Origin: JBMNGG01 sp050949705
Lineage (GTDB): Bacteria; Bacillota; Thermosediminibacteria; Thermosediminibacterales; Tepidanaerobacteraceae
Reading direction: 5' to 3'
Assembly (NCBI GenBank): GCA_050949705.1
Contig: JBMNGG010000016.1
Coordinates: 62,001 to 126,000 of the forward strand
Length of the DNA: 64,000 nt
This document shows, piece by piece, positions 20,952-29,769 of the stretch (positions are counted from its first letter, which is position 1; each line of letters opens with the position of its first letter). Made by a program: the position numbers and the translations under genes. The notes beneath the pieces are model-generated. The model saw nothing but the letters and a program-made list of their open reading frames with translations. It did not search any database and was not told where the DNA came from.

Positions 20952-20974
20952 AGGCCTTCAGCAGGCCTTTTTTT
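20950..20974 (+). terminator. Terminator after scfA
   Basis: AAGGCC (20951-20956) and GGCCTT (20964-20969) form a GC-rich stem with a 7-base loop, followed by seven T. It starts at the scfA stop codon. Confidence 0.85.
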
Positions 20975-20994
20975 AAGTGTTTAGGGCATATTTG

Positions 20995-21024
20995 TTGACA
21001 AGGAAATAATTAGAAGGATATAAT
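20995..21024 (+). promoter_or_regulatory. secDF promoter
   Basis: TTGACA (20995-21000), an 18-base spacer and TATAAT (21019-21024), 40 bases before the secD ATG. Confidence 0.8.
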
Positions 21025-21064
21025 TTAAATATATCAATGCAGAGAATGGAGGAAGGGGACTTAA

Positions 21065-22306
21065 ATGGATTTAAGAACAAAAAGTCTCATTAAAATTGCA
21101 GCTATAATTATAATTGCAATAGCATTAGCATATACGACATTATATGGTTTCCAAATAGCAGGATATAAGGTTATCCCTATAAAAAAGGCAATAAACTTAG
21201 GCCTTGATTTACAAGGAGGAGTTTCAGTATTATTAGAGGCTAAGCCAAAGGCGGGCGAACAAATTACTGATGAGAAAATGAATGGTGCTGAGAGTGTTAT
21301 TAGAGGAAGAGTGGATCAACTGGGTGTTACAGAACTAATTATAGCAAGACAAGGAGATTCTAGAATACTTGTTGAACTTCCGGGAATACAAGATTCTCAT
21401 AGGGCTTTAGAGGTAATTGGAAAGACAGCATCACTTCAGTTTATTAGCCCCGATAATGAAGTTATTCTAACCGGTGAAAATGTAATCGATGCAAAAGCAG
21501 TTTATGGTGAACAGAATGAACCTATGGTAAGTCTTAAACTAGATTCCAGCGGTTCAAAGAAGTTCGAAGAGGCTACCCGAAAGTATCTAGAACAACCAAT
21601 AATAATAATGCTAGACGAACAGGTGATTTCTGCCCCTCAAGTACAAAATGTTATTACCGGTGGAGAGGCAGTTATTACTAATATGTATAGCATCGAGCAA
21701 GCTGCTGAATTAGCTGGTCTGATAAGAGCTGGCGCATTACCTGTGGATCTTGAACAACGTCAAATCATGACTATTGGTCCAACTTTAGGTGCTGATTCTT
21801 TAAGTAAAAGTTTAAATGCAGGTGTTATTGGTATAGCAGCAGTTTTGGTTTTTATGCTGTTATATTATAGATTGCCAGGACTAGTGGCAGATATTGCTTT
21901 GATTATTTATATAATGCTTGTATTATTAATTTTTGCTTCTATAGGAGCAACTTTGACTTTACCTGGAATAGCTGGATTTATTTTATCAATAGGTATGGCT
22001 GTAGATGCTAATGTTTTGATCTTTGAAAGATTTAAGGAAGAATTAAGAATGGGCAAATCATTAAGGGCTGCTGCCGATTCGGGCTTTCATAGAGCTCTAA
22101 CTACGATTTTAGATTCTAATATTACTACAATAATAGCAGCTATAGTTCTTTTATACTTTGGAACCGGTCCCATAAAGGGTTTTGCAGTGACTTTAATAAT
22201 AGGTATTGTAACAAGTATGTTTACAGCAATAACAGTGACCCGAGTGATACTAGTCAACCTGATTAATACAAGAGTATTTACAAACAAAAAATTATACGGT
22301 GCATAA
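21065..22306 (+). CDS. secD: Protein translocase subunit SecD
   Basis: SecD forms with SecF a membrane complex that uses the proton or sodium gradient to pull exported proteins from the Sec channel. The 413-residue protein has an N-terminal helix (8-28), the motif GLDLQGGVSVLLEA, the P1 extracytoplasmic domain (GRVDQLGVTE, ILVELPGI) and five C-terminal helices with GMAVDANVLIFERFKEELR, the RND signature. It has its own promoter and is followed by secF after 3 to 12 bases. A GGAGGAAGGGG site precedes the start. Confidence 0.96.
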   Translation: MDLRTKSLIKIAAIIIIAIALAYTTLYGFQIAGYKVIPIKKAINLGLDLQGGVSVLLEAKPKAGEQITDEKMNGAESVIRGRVDQLGVTELIIARQGDSRILVELPGIQDSHRALEVIGKTASLQFISPDNEVILTGENVIDAKAVYGEQNEPMVSLKLDSSGSKKFEEATRKYLEQPIIIMLDEQVISAPQVQNVITGGEAVITNMYSIEQAAELAGLIRAGALPVDLEQRQIMTIGPTLGADSLSKSLNAGVIGIAAVLVFMLLYYRLPGLVADIALIIYIMLVLLIFASIGATLTLPGIAGFILSIGMAVDANVLIFERFKEELRMGKSLRAAADSGFHRALTTILDSNITTIIAAIVLLYFGTGPIKGFAVTLIIGIVTSMFTAITVTRVILVNLINTRVFTNKKLYGA

Positions 22307-22318
22307 GAGGTGAAAAGG

Positions 22319-23191
22319 TTGAGAAAATATAAGATAATAGAAAAAAAACTGGTATGGCTTAGTATTTCATTTATAATAATTGCTTTAGGTGTATTCTTTG
22401 TGATTACTCGGGGGTTTAACTGGGGTATTGACTTTACTGGTGGAAATATGCTGCATATTAATTTACATCAACAATATGAACTTAGTTTAGTAAGAAGTAA
22501 ACTTGAAAATCTTGATATAAAAGAATTTGAAGCTAGAAAAGCCGGTGACAAGCAGCAAGAGTTAATTCTAAGAACGGTTAATTTACCAAAAGAAAAAGAA
22601 GTTGAAATTTTAGATAATTTAAAGCAAGACTGGCCACAGACAGAACTTGTTCGTTCTGAGTCTATAGATGCTTTAATTGGTAAAGAGCTTCAAAAACAGG
22701 CAATAGTTGCATTAATAATAGCAAATATTGGAATGCTTATATATATTACATTTAGATTTGAATTCAAATCAGCAGTAGCTGCTATTTTAGCACTAGTGCA
22801 CGATGTATTAATCGTTTTAAGTTTTTATGCTATTACTAATGTGCCCATAGACAGTACCTTCATCGCAGTAGTACTTACGATTGTAGGATATTCAATAAAT
22901 AACACAATTGTTTTTTTTGATAGGATTAGAGAAAACTTGAAAATTATGAGCAAAACTTCCTTTGATGATATAGCAAATTTGAGTATTACACAGTCCTTAT
23001 CAAGAACTATTAATACATCATTAACAACCCTTCTAACGATTGGTGCTATGTTTTTATTTGGTGGTGAAACTATTAAAAGCTTTACTTTAGCTTTAATTAT
23101 TGGCATCATTGCCGGAACATATTCTTCAATTTTTTTAGCGAGTTCTTTATGGTCAATGCTTAGGGGGAAAGCTAAAACGGCAAAAGCGTAA
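22319..23191 (+). CDS. secF: Protein translocase subunit SecF
   Basis: The partner of SecD, of about 290 residues. The N-terminal helix is followed by GFNWGIDFTGGNMLHI, then the conserved SFYAITNVPIDSTFIAVVLT and YSINNTIVFFDRIRENL in the membrane part. TTG at 22319 is preferred because GAGGTG lies six bases upstream; GTG at 22310 is inside that site. It closes the secDF pair and is followed after 13 bases by a small coiled-coil gene. Confidence 0.95.
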   Translation: MRKYKIIEKKLVWLSISFIIIALGVFFVITRGFNWGIDFTGGNMLHINLHQQYELSLVRSKLENLDIKEFEARKAGDKQQELILRTVNLPKEKEVEILDNLKQDWPQTELVRSESIDALIGKELQKQAIVALIIANIGMLIYITFRFEFKSAVAAILALVHDVLIVLSFYAITNVPIDSTFIAVVLTIVGYSINNTIVFFDRIRENLKIMSKTSFDDIANLSITQSLSRTINTSLTTLLTIGAMFLFGGETIKSFTLALIIGIIAGTYSSIFLASSLWSMLRGKAKTAKA

Positions 23192-23204
23192 ACGAGGTGA
23201 AGAG

Positions 23205-23513
23205 ATGTTTAAACAAATGCTTTATGCTGGAATTGGCCTTGCTACAGTAACGAAAGAAAAGGCAGAAGAAGTAATTACAGACCTTATCAAAAAAGGTGAA
23301 ATTTCTACGGAAGAAGGTAAAGATTTATTAAGCACTTTAATGAATAGAATGCAGGAAGAAAGCGATAAATTAAAGCTTATAATCGACAAACAGGTAGAAA
23401 AAGTTATATCTTCAATGAATCTTGTTAGAAAATCAGAATTTGATAAGCTAGTACAAAAGCTGGAAGAATTGGAAAATAAAATAACGCAAATTATCGACAA
23501 AAAAGAGGTTTAA
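23205..23513 (+). CDS. Phasin-like coiled-coil protein
   Basis: A 102-residue helical, charged protein with the start MLYAGIGLATVTKEKAEEVI, then KKGEISTEEGKDLL and a C-terminal coiled coil (SEFDKLVQKLEELENKI). This pattern matches small phasin-family-like proteins in Firmicutes; true phasins coat polyhydroxyalkanoate granules, but no such pathway is seen here, so the role is unknown. It lies 13 bases after secF in the same transcript and ends inside a terminator. Confidence 0.6.
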   Translation: MFKQMLYAGIGLATVTKEKAEEVITDLIKKGEISTEEGKDLLSTLMNRMQEESDKLKLIIDKQVEKVISSMNLVRKSEFDKLVQKLEELENKITQIIDKKEV

Positions 23514-23526
23514 CCCTCTTTTTTTT
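23501..23526 (+). terminator. Terminator of the secDF operon
   Basis: AAAAGAGG (23501-23508) and CCTCTTTT (23515-23522) with more T following. The stop codon of the phasin-like gene lies in the loop. Confidence 0.85.
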
Positions 23527-23590
23527 ATATAAAAAGAACCTTTTAGTAAAATACTAGTATAAGTAAATGAAATAGTTGTGAGGGATTTGA

Positions 23591-24931
23591 ATGAAAAATT
23601 ATTCGCAGATTATTAGACATAAAGGCAATAGTTCGCTTTTTGATATTTTAGATGTATCAGTGGCAGGATCTCTTTCAGGAATGCCAATACATGTACATGC
23701 TGAAGGATTAAGAGGCACAGGTAAGACGACAATCATAAGGGCTTATAAGGAAGTTCTACCCATGATTGATAGAATAAAGGGTTGCTTATTTAATTGTCAT
23801 CCATCAGAACCTCATTGTCCAGAACATTGTAATCTAAGTAGAGAGGAAATAAATAGTATCGGTATTGAAAGAATAAAAATGCCCTTTTTGGAAATATCGC
23901 CATCTGCTAAAAAAGGTACTGTCGTTGGAAGTATAGATTTAAAAAAGCTGACATCGAAAGAACGCCCTGAAGCCGCCCTCTTGCTAGGGACTATTCCTAA
24001 AGCTCATCGTGGAATTGTTTTTATTGATGAAATCAATCGTATTGCTGATACTTCTCCTGAAATTGTAGATTTATTGCTTGACGTAATGGGAACAAAACCT
24101 GGGAGAATACAAATTGAAGAAGCGGGTCTACCTGTAACCGAGATACCAGTTCAGGTTACTGTATGGGCAGCCTCAAATCCAGATGAGGATCCCGGCCCCT
24201 TAGGTGAGATTCGGCGTCAACTATCAGACCGGTTTGACTTTTCTGTTAATGTTGAAAGACCTAAAGATATTTGGGTGATTTATAAAATACTGGATGGCAG
24301 CACATTAAATAGTGACAATAATATTACTGAGGAAACGAAAGGGAAATTCATTAGGGCTGAAGAAAATTTAAGGACAATAGGAAAATATGAGCCTTCTAAA
24401 GAAGTAAAACAACTTCTCTCATCCTTATATGTAGATCACTGCATAGAAAGTCTTAGAAGTGTTGAGGCAGCTCTACTTGGCACAAGAATTAGAGGTGCTC
24501 TGTTAAAGAGATGCCCTAATATCGATGATGTTATCTTTATAACTAAATATGCTTTAAGACATAGGATGGCGACTAAGGATATTGATAGTATAATGAATAA
24601 TTTGGAGCAAAGAAAAAACACATTGCAAAAGCCAATGATTTCTAATATAAATACTAAAACTAAAGACAACAAATCCAAATTATCTAGTGTTAAAGGTATG
24701 AAAAAGGAGTTAAAGGAAAATCCAAAGGAGCAGCCTTTTACTTCATTAAAAAATCTTATAAAAAGATTGACGAACAATCTGATGTGTTTACAGAGTAATA
24801 AAAATAATAACAGCACTTCCAATTCTTATCACCAAACTACACAACTGAAAGCACCACCCGAAAAAGCTTTACCTATAAAAGAACTTGATGCAGAAGAACA
24901 TGTAAAAACCGAAGCGGAACTATTAAGATGA
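23591..24931 (+). CDS. MoxR/BchI-like AAA+ ATPase with four-cysteine insert
   Basis: A 446-residue AAA+ ATPase of the magnesium-chelatase/MoxR type. Walker A is GLRGTGKT at residues 39-46, Walker B is GIVFIDEINR, and QLSDRFDFSV is a sensor/arginine-finger region. Between Walker A and the helix-2 insert lies a cysteine/histidine cluster (Cys65, Cys69, His70, His75, Cys76, His79, Cys80) that could bind zinc or an Fe-S cluster. Residues from about 340 to the end are lysine- and serine-rich and look disordered. Its stop overlaps the ATG of the VWA gene (ATGA), so the two are made together. MoxR-VWA pairs generally act as chaperone-like remodelling or metal-insertion machines; the target here is unknown. 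Confidence 0.8.
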   Translation: MKNYSQIIRHKGNSSLFDILDVSVAGSLSGMPIHVHAEGLRGTGKTTIIRAYKEVLPMIDRIKGCLFNCHPSEPHCPEHCNLSREEINSIGIERIKMPFLEISPSAKKGTVVGSIDLKKLTSKERPEAALLLGTIPKAHRGIVFIDEINRIADTSPEIVDLLLDVMGTKPGRIQIEEAGLPVTEIPVQVTVWAASNPDEDPGPLGEIRRQLSDRFDFSVNVERPKDIWVIYKILDGSTLNSDNNITEETKGKFIRAEENLRTIGKYEPSKEVKQLLSSLYVDHCIESLRSVEAALLGTRIRGALLKRCPNIDDVIFITKYALRHRMATKDIDSIMNNLEQRKNTLQKPMISNINTKTKDNKSKLSSVKGMKKELKENPKEQPFTSLKNLIKRLTNNLMCLQSNKNNNSTSNSYHQTTQLKAPPEKALPIKELDAEEHVKTEAELLR

Positions 24932-26571
24932 GTTTTGTTGATAAGATAAAAAATGAATTTAAAAAGAATAAAGGTGTGAGAATTGGTCATACAGCTGTTG
25001 TTAGCAGAAAAGTCCATACAATAAATCCTGATTGTCCTGAAAAAGTGAGCATAATGATGAATTCAGATGCTGGCGAAGTTTTTTATAATAGATTAACCAG
25101 AAATGAAATTATCCATATCGACCTGTTTCATGAAATAAAGACCTTTGATTTAAAGCATATGGCTGATTATGTAAAGGAGTCTTTGATAAATAATTCTTTA
25201 GGACATCTTATTGATTTTATCGATATTCAGACAGGTTCGGGTGGAGGGAAACTTACAGGAAATTTAAGTTATGGGAAAACAGAAAGTCTAATAAACAACC
25301 ATCTCAACCATGTTCATTTAGCAGCTCTGATTTCAGATGACGAGCTTAGTAGTTTACTTATATTAATTTCCTCTATTGAAGAAGCTTTAAATAATCAAAA
25401 TGTTGAACTTCGAAAAGTGGAGTATATCAAACATGAAATAGGAAATAAAAACATCGATATGTCACCTTATACTACTGACTCTGATTCTAATTTGAAACAA
25501 GATCAAAGAACACAATCACAATCCAATTTTAGGAATGCCATTGAAATCATAGAACATTTTGGGAGCATAAAGGAAATAGAGGAACTTTTTGATGATATAA
25601 GGCGCGTTCAGAAAGACCCGCAAAGTGCAAAGGATTTAAAGAAAAAGAGCAGTAATTATGAAGATATGTTAAGCTATTGTGAAAAAAGAAAACTGCTAAG
25701 AAAATCTTACGGCATACATCTATTGACAAAGGATGGGGAAAGCTTCAGGGAATTTATCAAAATAAACCGTAAGGAACTTGAGTCCATCCTTAAACAAAAT
25801 ATAAAAAAGTACTCTAAAATAAGTAATTATAATAGTTTAGAAATCGTCCATAATTATAGAACAGCGCTTAAATGTCAAAAAGGACCTGGGATTTCTGTTC
25901 CCTTTGATAATAAAGAATTGGCTCAAGAACTTGATGTAATAGAAACAGTAAAGAATGCTGTAGTTAGAAGTTGCTTTCAAAAAAAAGAATTACAGGTTGA
26001 AGAACAAGATATAATTGCTATCAAACGCATTCCTAAGCCTCAACAAGACATTTGTCTAATAATAGATGCTAGTGCTAGTATGGCAGGTTCTAGACTAAGA
26101 AATGCAAAATATCTGGCTAAACATCTTATATTAAAACCTTACACAAGGATAAGTGTACTTGCCTTTCAAGAAAGAAAAGTTAGTCTAAATGTACCTTTTA
26201 CTAGAAACTACGACTTATTTGAAGAAGGTATAAATAGTATTACATCAACTGGACTTACACCATTAGCATTAGCACTTGACAAAGGGCTCTTGTATATGAA
26301 AACAAAGTATTTAAAAAATCCTCTAATCATGCTTATAACTGATGGTATACCAACAGTTTCATTGTGGAGTGCAGATCCAATCAAAGATGCCATAAATGCG
26401 GCTGAAAAGATTGCTAAAAATAAAATCAATTTTTGCTGTATCGGTCTTCAACCGAATAAAGACTGTTTGGTAAAGATATCAGAAGCGGCAAAAGGCAAGT
26501 TGTTTATATTAGATGAGCTTAGCCGTGAAGCGTTAGTTGAAATAGTGAATAAAGACAGTCAATTCTTTTAA
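24928..26571 (+). CDS. VWA-domain protein (BchD/CoxE-like partner of the AAA+ ATPase)
   Basis: A 547-residue protein whose C-terminal third is a von Willebrand factor A domain with a full MIDAS metal site: DASAS at about 380-384, the threonine in STGLTPLALAL, and the aspartate in LITDGIPT. The N-terminal 350 residues are mainly charged and helical and are not recognised, except for a Gly-rich GSGGGKLTGNLSYGK segment at about 108-122. The start overlaps the stop of the ATPase gene by four bases. The pair resembles the I and D subunits of magnesium chelatase without the H subunit, so chlorophyll synthesis is not implied. A strong terminator follows. Confidence 0.8.
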   Translation: MSFVDKIKNEFKKNKGVRIGHTAVVSRKVHTINPDCPEKVSIMMNSDAGEVFYNRLTRNEIIHIDLFHEIKTFDLKHMADYVKESLINNSLGHLIDFIDIQTGSGGGKLTGNLSYGKTESLINNHLNHVHLAALISDDELSSLLILISSIEEALNNQNVELRKVEYIKHEIGNKNIDMSPYTTDSDSNLKQDQRTQSQSNFRNAIEIIEHFGSIKEIEELFDDIRRVQKDPQSAKDLKKKSSNYEDMLSYCEKRKLLRKSYGIHLLTKDGESFREFIKINRKELESILKQNIKKYSKISNYNSLEIVHNYRTALKCQKGPGISVPFDNKELAQELDVIETVKNAVVRSCFQKKELQVEEQDIIAIKRIPKPQQDICLIIDASASMAGSRLRNAKYLAKHLILKPYTRISVLAFQERKVSLNVPFTRNYDLFEEGINSITSTGLTPLALALDKGLLYMKTKYLKNPLIMLITDGIPTVSLWSADPIKDAINAAEKIAKNKINFCCIGLQPNKDCLVKISEAAKGKLFILDELSREALVEIVNKDSQFF

Positions 26572-26572
26572 G

Positions 26573-26606
26573 ATCCGAGCTATAGGCTCGGATTTGGCTT
26601 TTTATT
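26573..26606 (+). terminator. Terminator after the ATPase-VWA pair
   Basis: ATCCGAGC (26573-26580) and GCTCGGAT (26586-26593) form a perfect 8-bp stem with a 5-base loop, followed by TTGGCTTTTTATT. Confidence 0.85.
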
Positions 26607-26633
26607 GATATAAATACAGGATTAGTTTATAAT
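26605..26633 (+). promoter_or_regulatory. Promoter of recJ-apt-relA
   Basis: TTGATA (26605-26610), a 17-base spacer and TATAAT (26628-26633), 62 bases before recJ. It begins within the tail of the preceding terminator. Confidence 0.7.
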
Positions 26634-26694
26634 TATATGTGTTTACAGCTTAAGAAGTTTTATTAAATGTAATGGCCAAAAACGGGGGAAATAA

Positions 26695-29268
26695 ATGATC
26701 AACAGCAATTATATATGGCAAATATCTTCAGGTGAACAAGTAAATTGTAATTACGGGGAACTTCATCATGTAATTCTCCAACTACTTAGAAAAAGGGGTA
26801 TTGTTACTCCTGGACAAATACATCGGTATATTCATCCCGATTTGAATTTTATGTATAATCCAATGTTATTAAAAGATATGGATAAGGCAGTAGTTCGAAT
26901 TAGAGAAGCCTTGGCGAAAAGAGAGCTAATAACGGTATATGGTGATTACGATGTTGATGGCATAACAAGCTGCTGTGTTATAATAAAATTATTGAAAAAA
27001 TTGGGAGGTCATGTTGATTTTTACATTCCTTCTAGGCTCCACGAGGGCTATGGCCTTAGCAAAGAAGCAATAGAAAAACTACATGAACAGGGTACAAGCT
27101 TAATAATTACTGTCGATAATGGAATGGGTTCTTATGAAGAGGTGGATTATGCATCAGAATTAGGTATAGATGTAGTGATCACTGATCATCATGAACCTCA
27201 GGAAAAGATCCCACGAGCTATCGCTATAGTAAACCCAAAGCAAAATGAATGTGACTATCCTTTTAAAGAATTAGCAGGCGTAGGCGTAGCACTGAAATTA
27301 GCTCAAGCCTTGACAGATGACTCAAAGCTTCTAAATGAGTTTTTAGAACTTGCAGCCTTAGGTACTGTAGCTGATATAGTACCATTATTAGATGAAAATC
27401 GTATTATAGTTAAAAACGGTATAGAACTTTTAAGAAATACTAGCAATAAAGGCCTTTTAGCTTTGATAGGACTATTAAACCTAGATAGTAGTACCATGGA
27501 TACGAGAAAAATAAGCTATATGTTAGCGCCAAGATTGAACGCAGCTGGAAGAATAGCCAATCCTCGCATAGCAGTTGAGCTTTTATTGTGTAATGATGAC
27601 ACACAAGCTTTAAATCTTGCCCAAGACCTTGAAAAGACTAATCAAGAAAGGCAAGCTTTGGAGGCAAAGACATTAGATGAAGCTAAATCTGTAGTAGAAC
27701 AACAGGTAAATCTAGATACAGATAACATAATAGTTATTTCACATCCAAATTGGCATCCAGGCGTAATTGGTACCGTATCATCAAAACTAACAGAGAGTTA
27801 TGGTAGACCATCTATATTAATTGCCGAAGAAGGAGATGAAGGCCGCGGCTCTGGTAGAAGTGTGCCAGGTTTTAATCTTTTTGATGCCGTTAGCAAAGTA
27901 TCAAAAAGACTTTTAAGATTTGGGGGTCATGAACAGGCTATAGGTCTTGGAATAAAGGTTGATAATATCAATGTTTTTAAAAGAGAAATAAATCAACTTG
28001 TAAATGACAGAGCTGATAAAATAGATTGGAGTCCTAAACTGAATATTGACTTAGAGTTAAACCAACAAGATATCAATTTAGACCTTGCTAAACAGTTAGA
28101 ATTAATGGAACCTTTTGGTTTTGGGAACAAAAAACCAATTTTCATGTGTAAAAATATGCACATTAAAAATGTTAGAACGGTAGGAAATGGAGATAAACAT
28201 TTAAAATTAAGTCTAAAGAGTAGTAAAAATAACGTAGATGCGATTGGATTTAATTTTGGCTTATACAAAGAAGATTTAGATATGGCTTTAATTATGGATA
28301 TAGCCTTTCATCTAGAAGTTAATCGATGGAGGGACTTTGTTGGCCCACAATTAAACATCAAAGATATAAAAGTTCCTTTTTTGCAAGACAAATTATTAAA
28401 CAGTATAGAGCAAGATTATTATTGCAAGTTTTATTCTAGTATTAAAATTAGCAACAATAAAATACTGTCAAAAGATGCTGATATAATAAATAATGATAAT
28501 GTGATTATTATTAACGATAAAAGCATTAGAAGAACAGAGTATGTAGGATCTCTTCTTAAGAATGATCGAAGTGTAATTGTGGTAATTAATACTCCATATA
28601 GAGCTTGGCAGTTATTAACTTTTTTAAAAAATGACAATGATTTAGATAGCAATTTGCAAATACTATATGATAATAGTTTGGACGATTGCGGTTGCTATAA
28701 AAATGTTATTATTATAAATCCTAAAACAGTAATTAAACATGTAAACTTTGATGATATCGTTTTTTACGATACTCCATTTAGTATAGATATTTTGAAAAAG
28801 CAATTTAGAGATATTTCATCCCGGTCAAGAGCTTATGTATTATTTGAAAAAGAAGATTTGTATTATAATTACATGGTATGTGAACAGATATTACCAAGCA
28901 TAAAGGATTTAAAAGCAGCTTTTAACATTCTAAAAAAACTCGTATCAAACGGTTCTTTTCCAAACTTTAATATAAAGGATATACAAAGGCTGTTATATGA
29001 ACATTTTGGTGTGGACCTTAATTATAGCGCATTACTATATGTTTTTGATATTTTTCAAGAAATGGATATCATCGAATATAAAATCAAAGAAGAATTATTG
29101 GAAGTATCAATATGTAAAAATCATGATAATATGTTTAAACTTGAAAACTCATATACATATATGAAGCTTTTCAATTTTAAGAGAAAAGTAGTAGAATTAT
29201 ATAATCAGTTTTTTAACGTACAATTATTACTAGGAGGAAAACTAAATGGACTTAAAACAAAAAGTTAG
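26695..29268 (+). CDS. recJ: Single-stranded-DNA-specific exonuclease RecJ
   Basis: RecJ degrades single-stranded DNA 5' to 3' in recombination and repair. Motif I DYDVDG lies near residues 84-89, DHHEP near 164-168, and the DHHA1 domain with RGSGRSVPGFNLFDAV and GGHEQAIG near 380-415, followed by an OB-like region. At 857 residues it is longer than the core enzyme of about 560-580; the last 280 residues are an AT-rich, poorly recognised extension like the C-terminal tail of Bacillus RecJ. The last 23 bases overlap the start of apt, so the two are probably coupled. Confidence 0.93.
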   Translation: MINSNYIWQISSGEQVNCNYGELHHVILQLLRKRGIVTPGQIHRYIHPDLNFMYNPMLLKDMDKAVVRIREALAKRELITVYGDYDVDGITSCCVIIKLLKKLGGHVDFYIPSRLHEGYGLSKEAIEKLHEQGTSLIITVDNGMGSYEEVDYASELGIDVVITDHHEPQEKIPRAIAIVNPKQNECDYPFKELAGVGVALKLAQALTDDSKLLNEFLELAALGTVADIVPLLDENRIIVKNGIELLRNTSNKGLLALIGLLNLDSSTMDTRKISYMLAPRLNAAGRIANPRIAVELLLCNDDTQALNLAQDLEKTNQERQALEAKTLDEAKSVVEQQVNLDTDNIIVISHPNWHPGVIGTVSSKLTESYGRPSILIAEEGDEGRGSGRSVPGFNLFDAVSKVSKRLLRFGGHEQAIGLGIKVDNINVFKREINQLVNDRADKIDWSPKLNIDLELNQQDINLDLAKQLELMEPFGFGNKKPIFMCKNMHIKNVRTVGNGDKHLKLSLKSSKNNVDAIGFNFGLYKEDLDMALIMDIAFHLEVNRWRDFVGPQLNIKDIKVPFLQDKLLNSIEQDYYCKFYSSIKISNNKILSKDADIINNDNVIIINDKSIRRTEYVGSLLKNDRSVIVVINTPYRAWQLLTFLKNDNDLDSNLQILYDNSLDDCGCYKNVIIINPKTVIKHVNFDDIVFYDTPFSIDILKKQFRDISSRSRAYVLFEKEDLYYNYMVCEQILPSIKDLKAAFNILKKLVSNGSFPNFNIKDIQRLLYEHFGVDLNYSALLYVFDIFQEMDIIEYKIKEELLEVSICKNHDNMFKLENSYTYMKLFNFKRKVVELYNQFFNVQLLLGGKLNGLKTKS

Positions 29269-29758
29269 AGTGATCGAGGATTTTCCGCAAGAAGGCATCA
29301 GCTTTAAAGACATTACAACCTTACTAAAAGATGGGGAAGCTTTTAGACATGCAATTAAATCTATGGCAGAACTTATACGTAATAAAGATGTTGATTTGGT
29401 TGCTGGACCTGAAGCCCGGGGATTTATAGTGGGTACACCTCTTGCTTATGAGTTGGGTGTTGGTTTTGTACCAGCCAGAAAAAAAGGTAAATTACCTGGG
29501 GAAGTTATTAAAGCTGAGTATGATTTGGAATATGGTACAGACATTATAGAAATGCACAAAGATGCAATAAAACCAGGTCAAAAAGTTGTTGTAGTTGATG
29601 ATTTATTGGCTACAGGTGGCACGATTCTTTCTACAGTAGAATTAGTAGAAAAGCTTGGTGGAATTGTTTCAGGAATTATTTTTCTAATAGAGCTTACAGA
29701 GTTAAATGGAAGACAGAATTTATCAAATTATGATGTTTATTCTCTTATTAAATATTAA
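29246..29758 (+). CDS. apt: Adenine phosphoribosyltransferase
   Basis: Apt makes AMP from adenine and PRPP, the adenine salvage step. The 170-residue protein has the class I PRPP-binding motif VVVVDDLLATGGT, the family segments DFPQEGISFKDITTLLKDG and AGPEARGFIVGTPLAYELG, and the flexible-loop RKKGKLPGE. It starts within the end of recJ with a strong AGGAGG site. The order recJ-apt-relA is common in Firmicutes. Confidence 0.96.
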   Translation: MDLKQKVRVIEDFPQEGISFKDITTLLKDGEAFRHAIKSMAELIRNKDVDLVAGPEARGFIVGTPLAYELGVGFVPARKKGKLPGEVIKAEYDLEYGTDIIEMHKDAIKPGQKVVVVDDLLATGGTILSTVELVEKLGGIVSGIIFLIELTELNGRQNLSNYDVYSLIKY

Positions 29759-29769
29759 AAAGGACAGGG

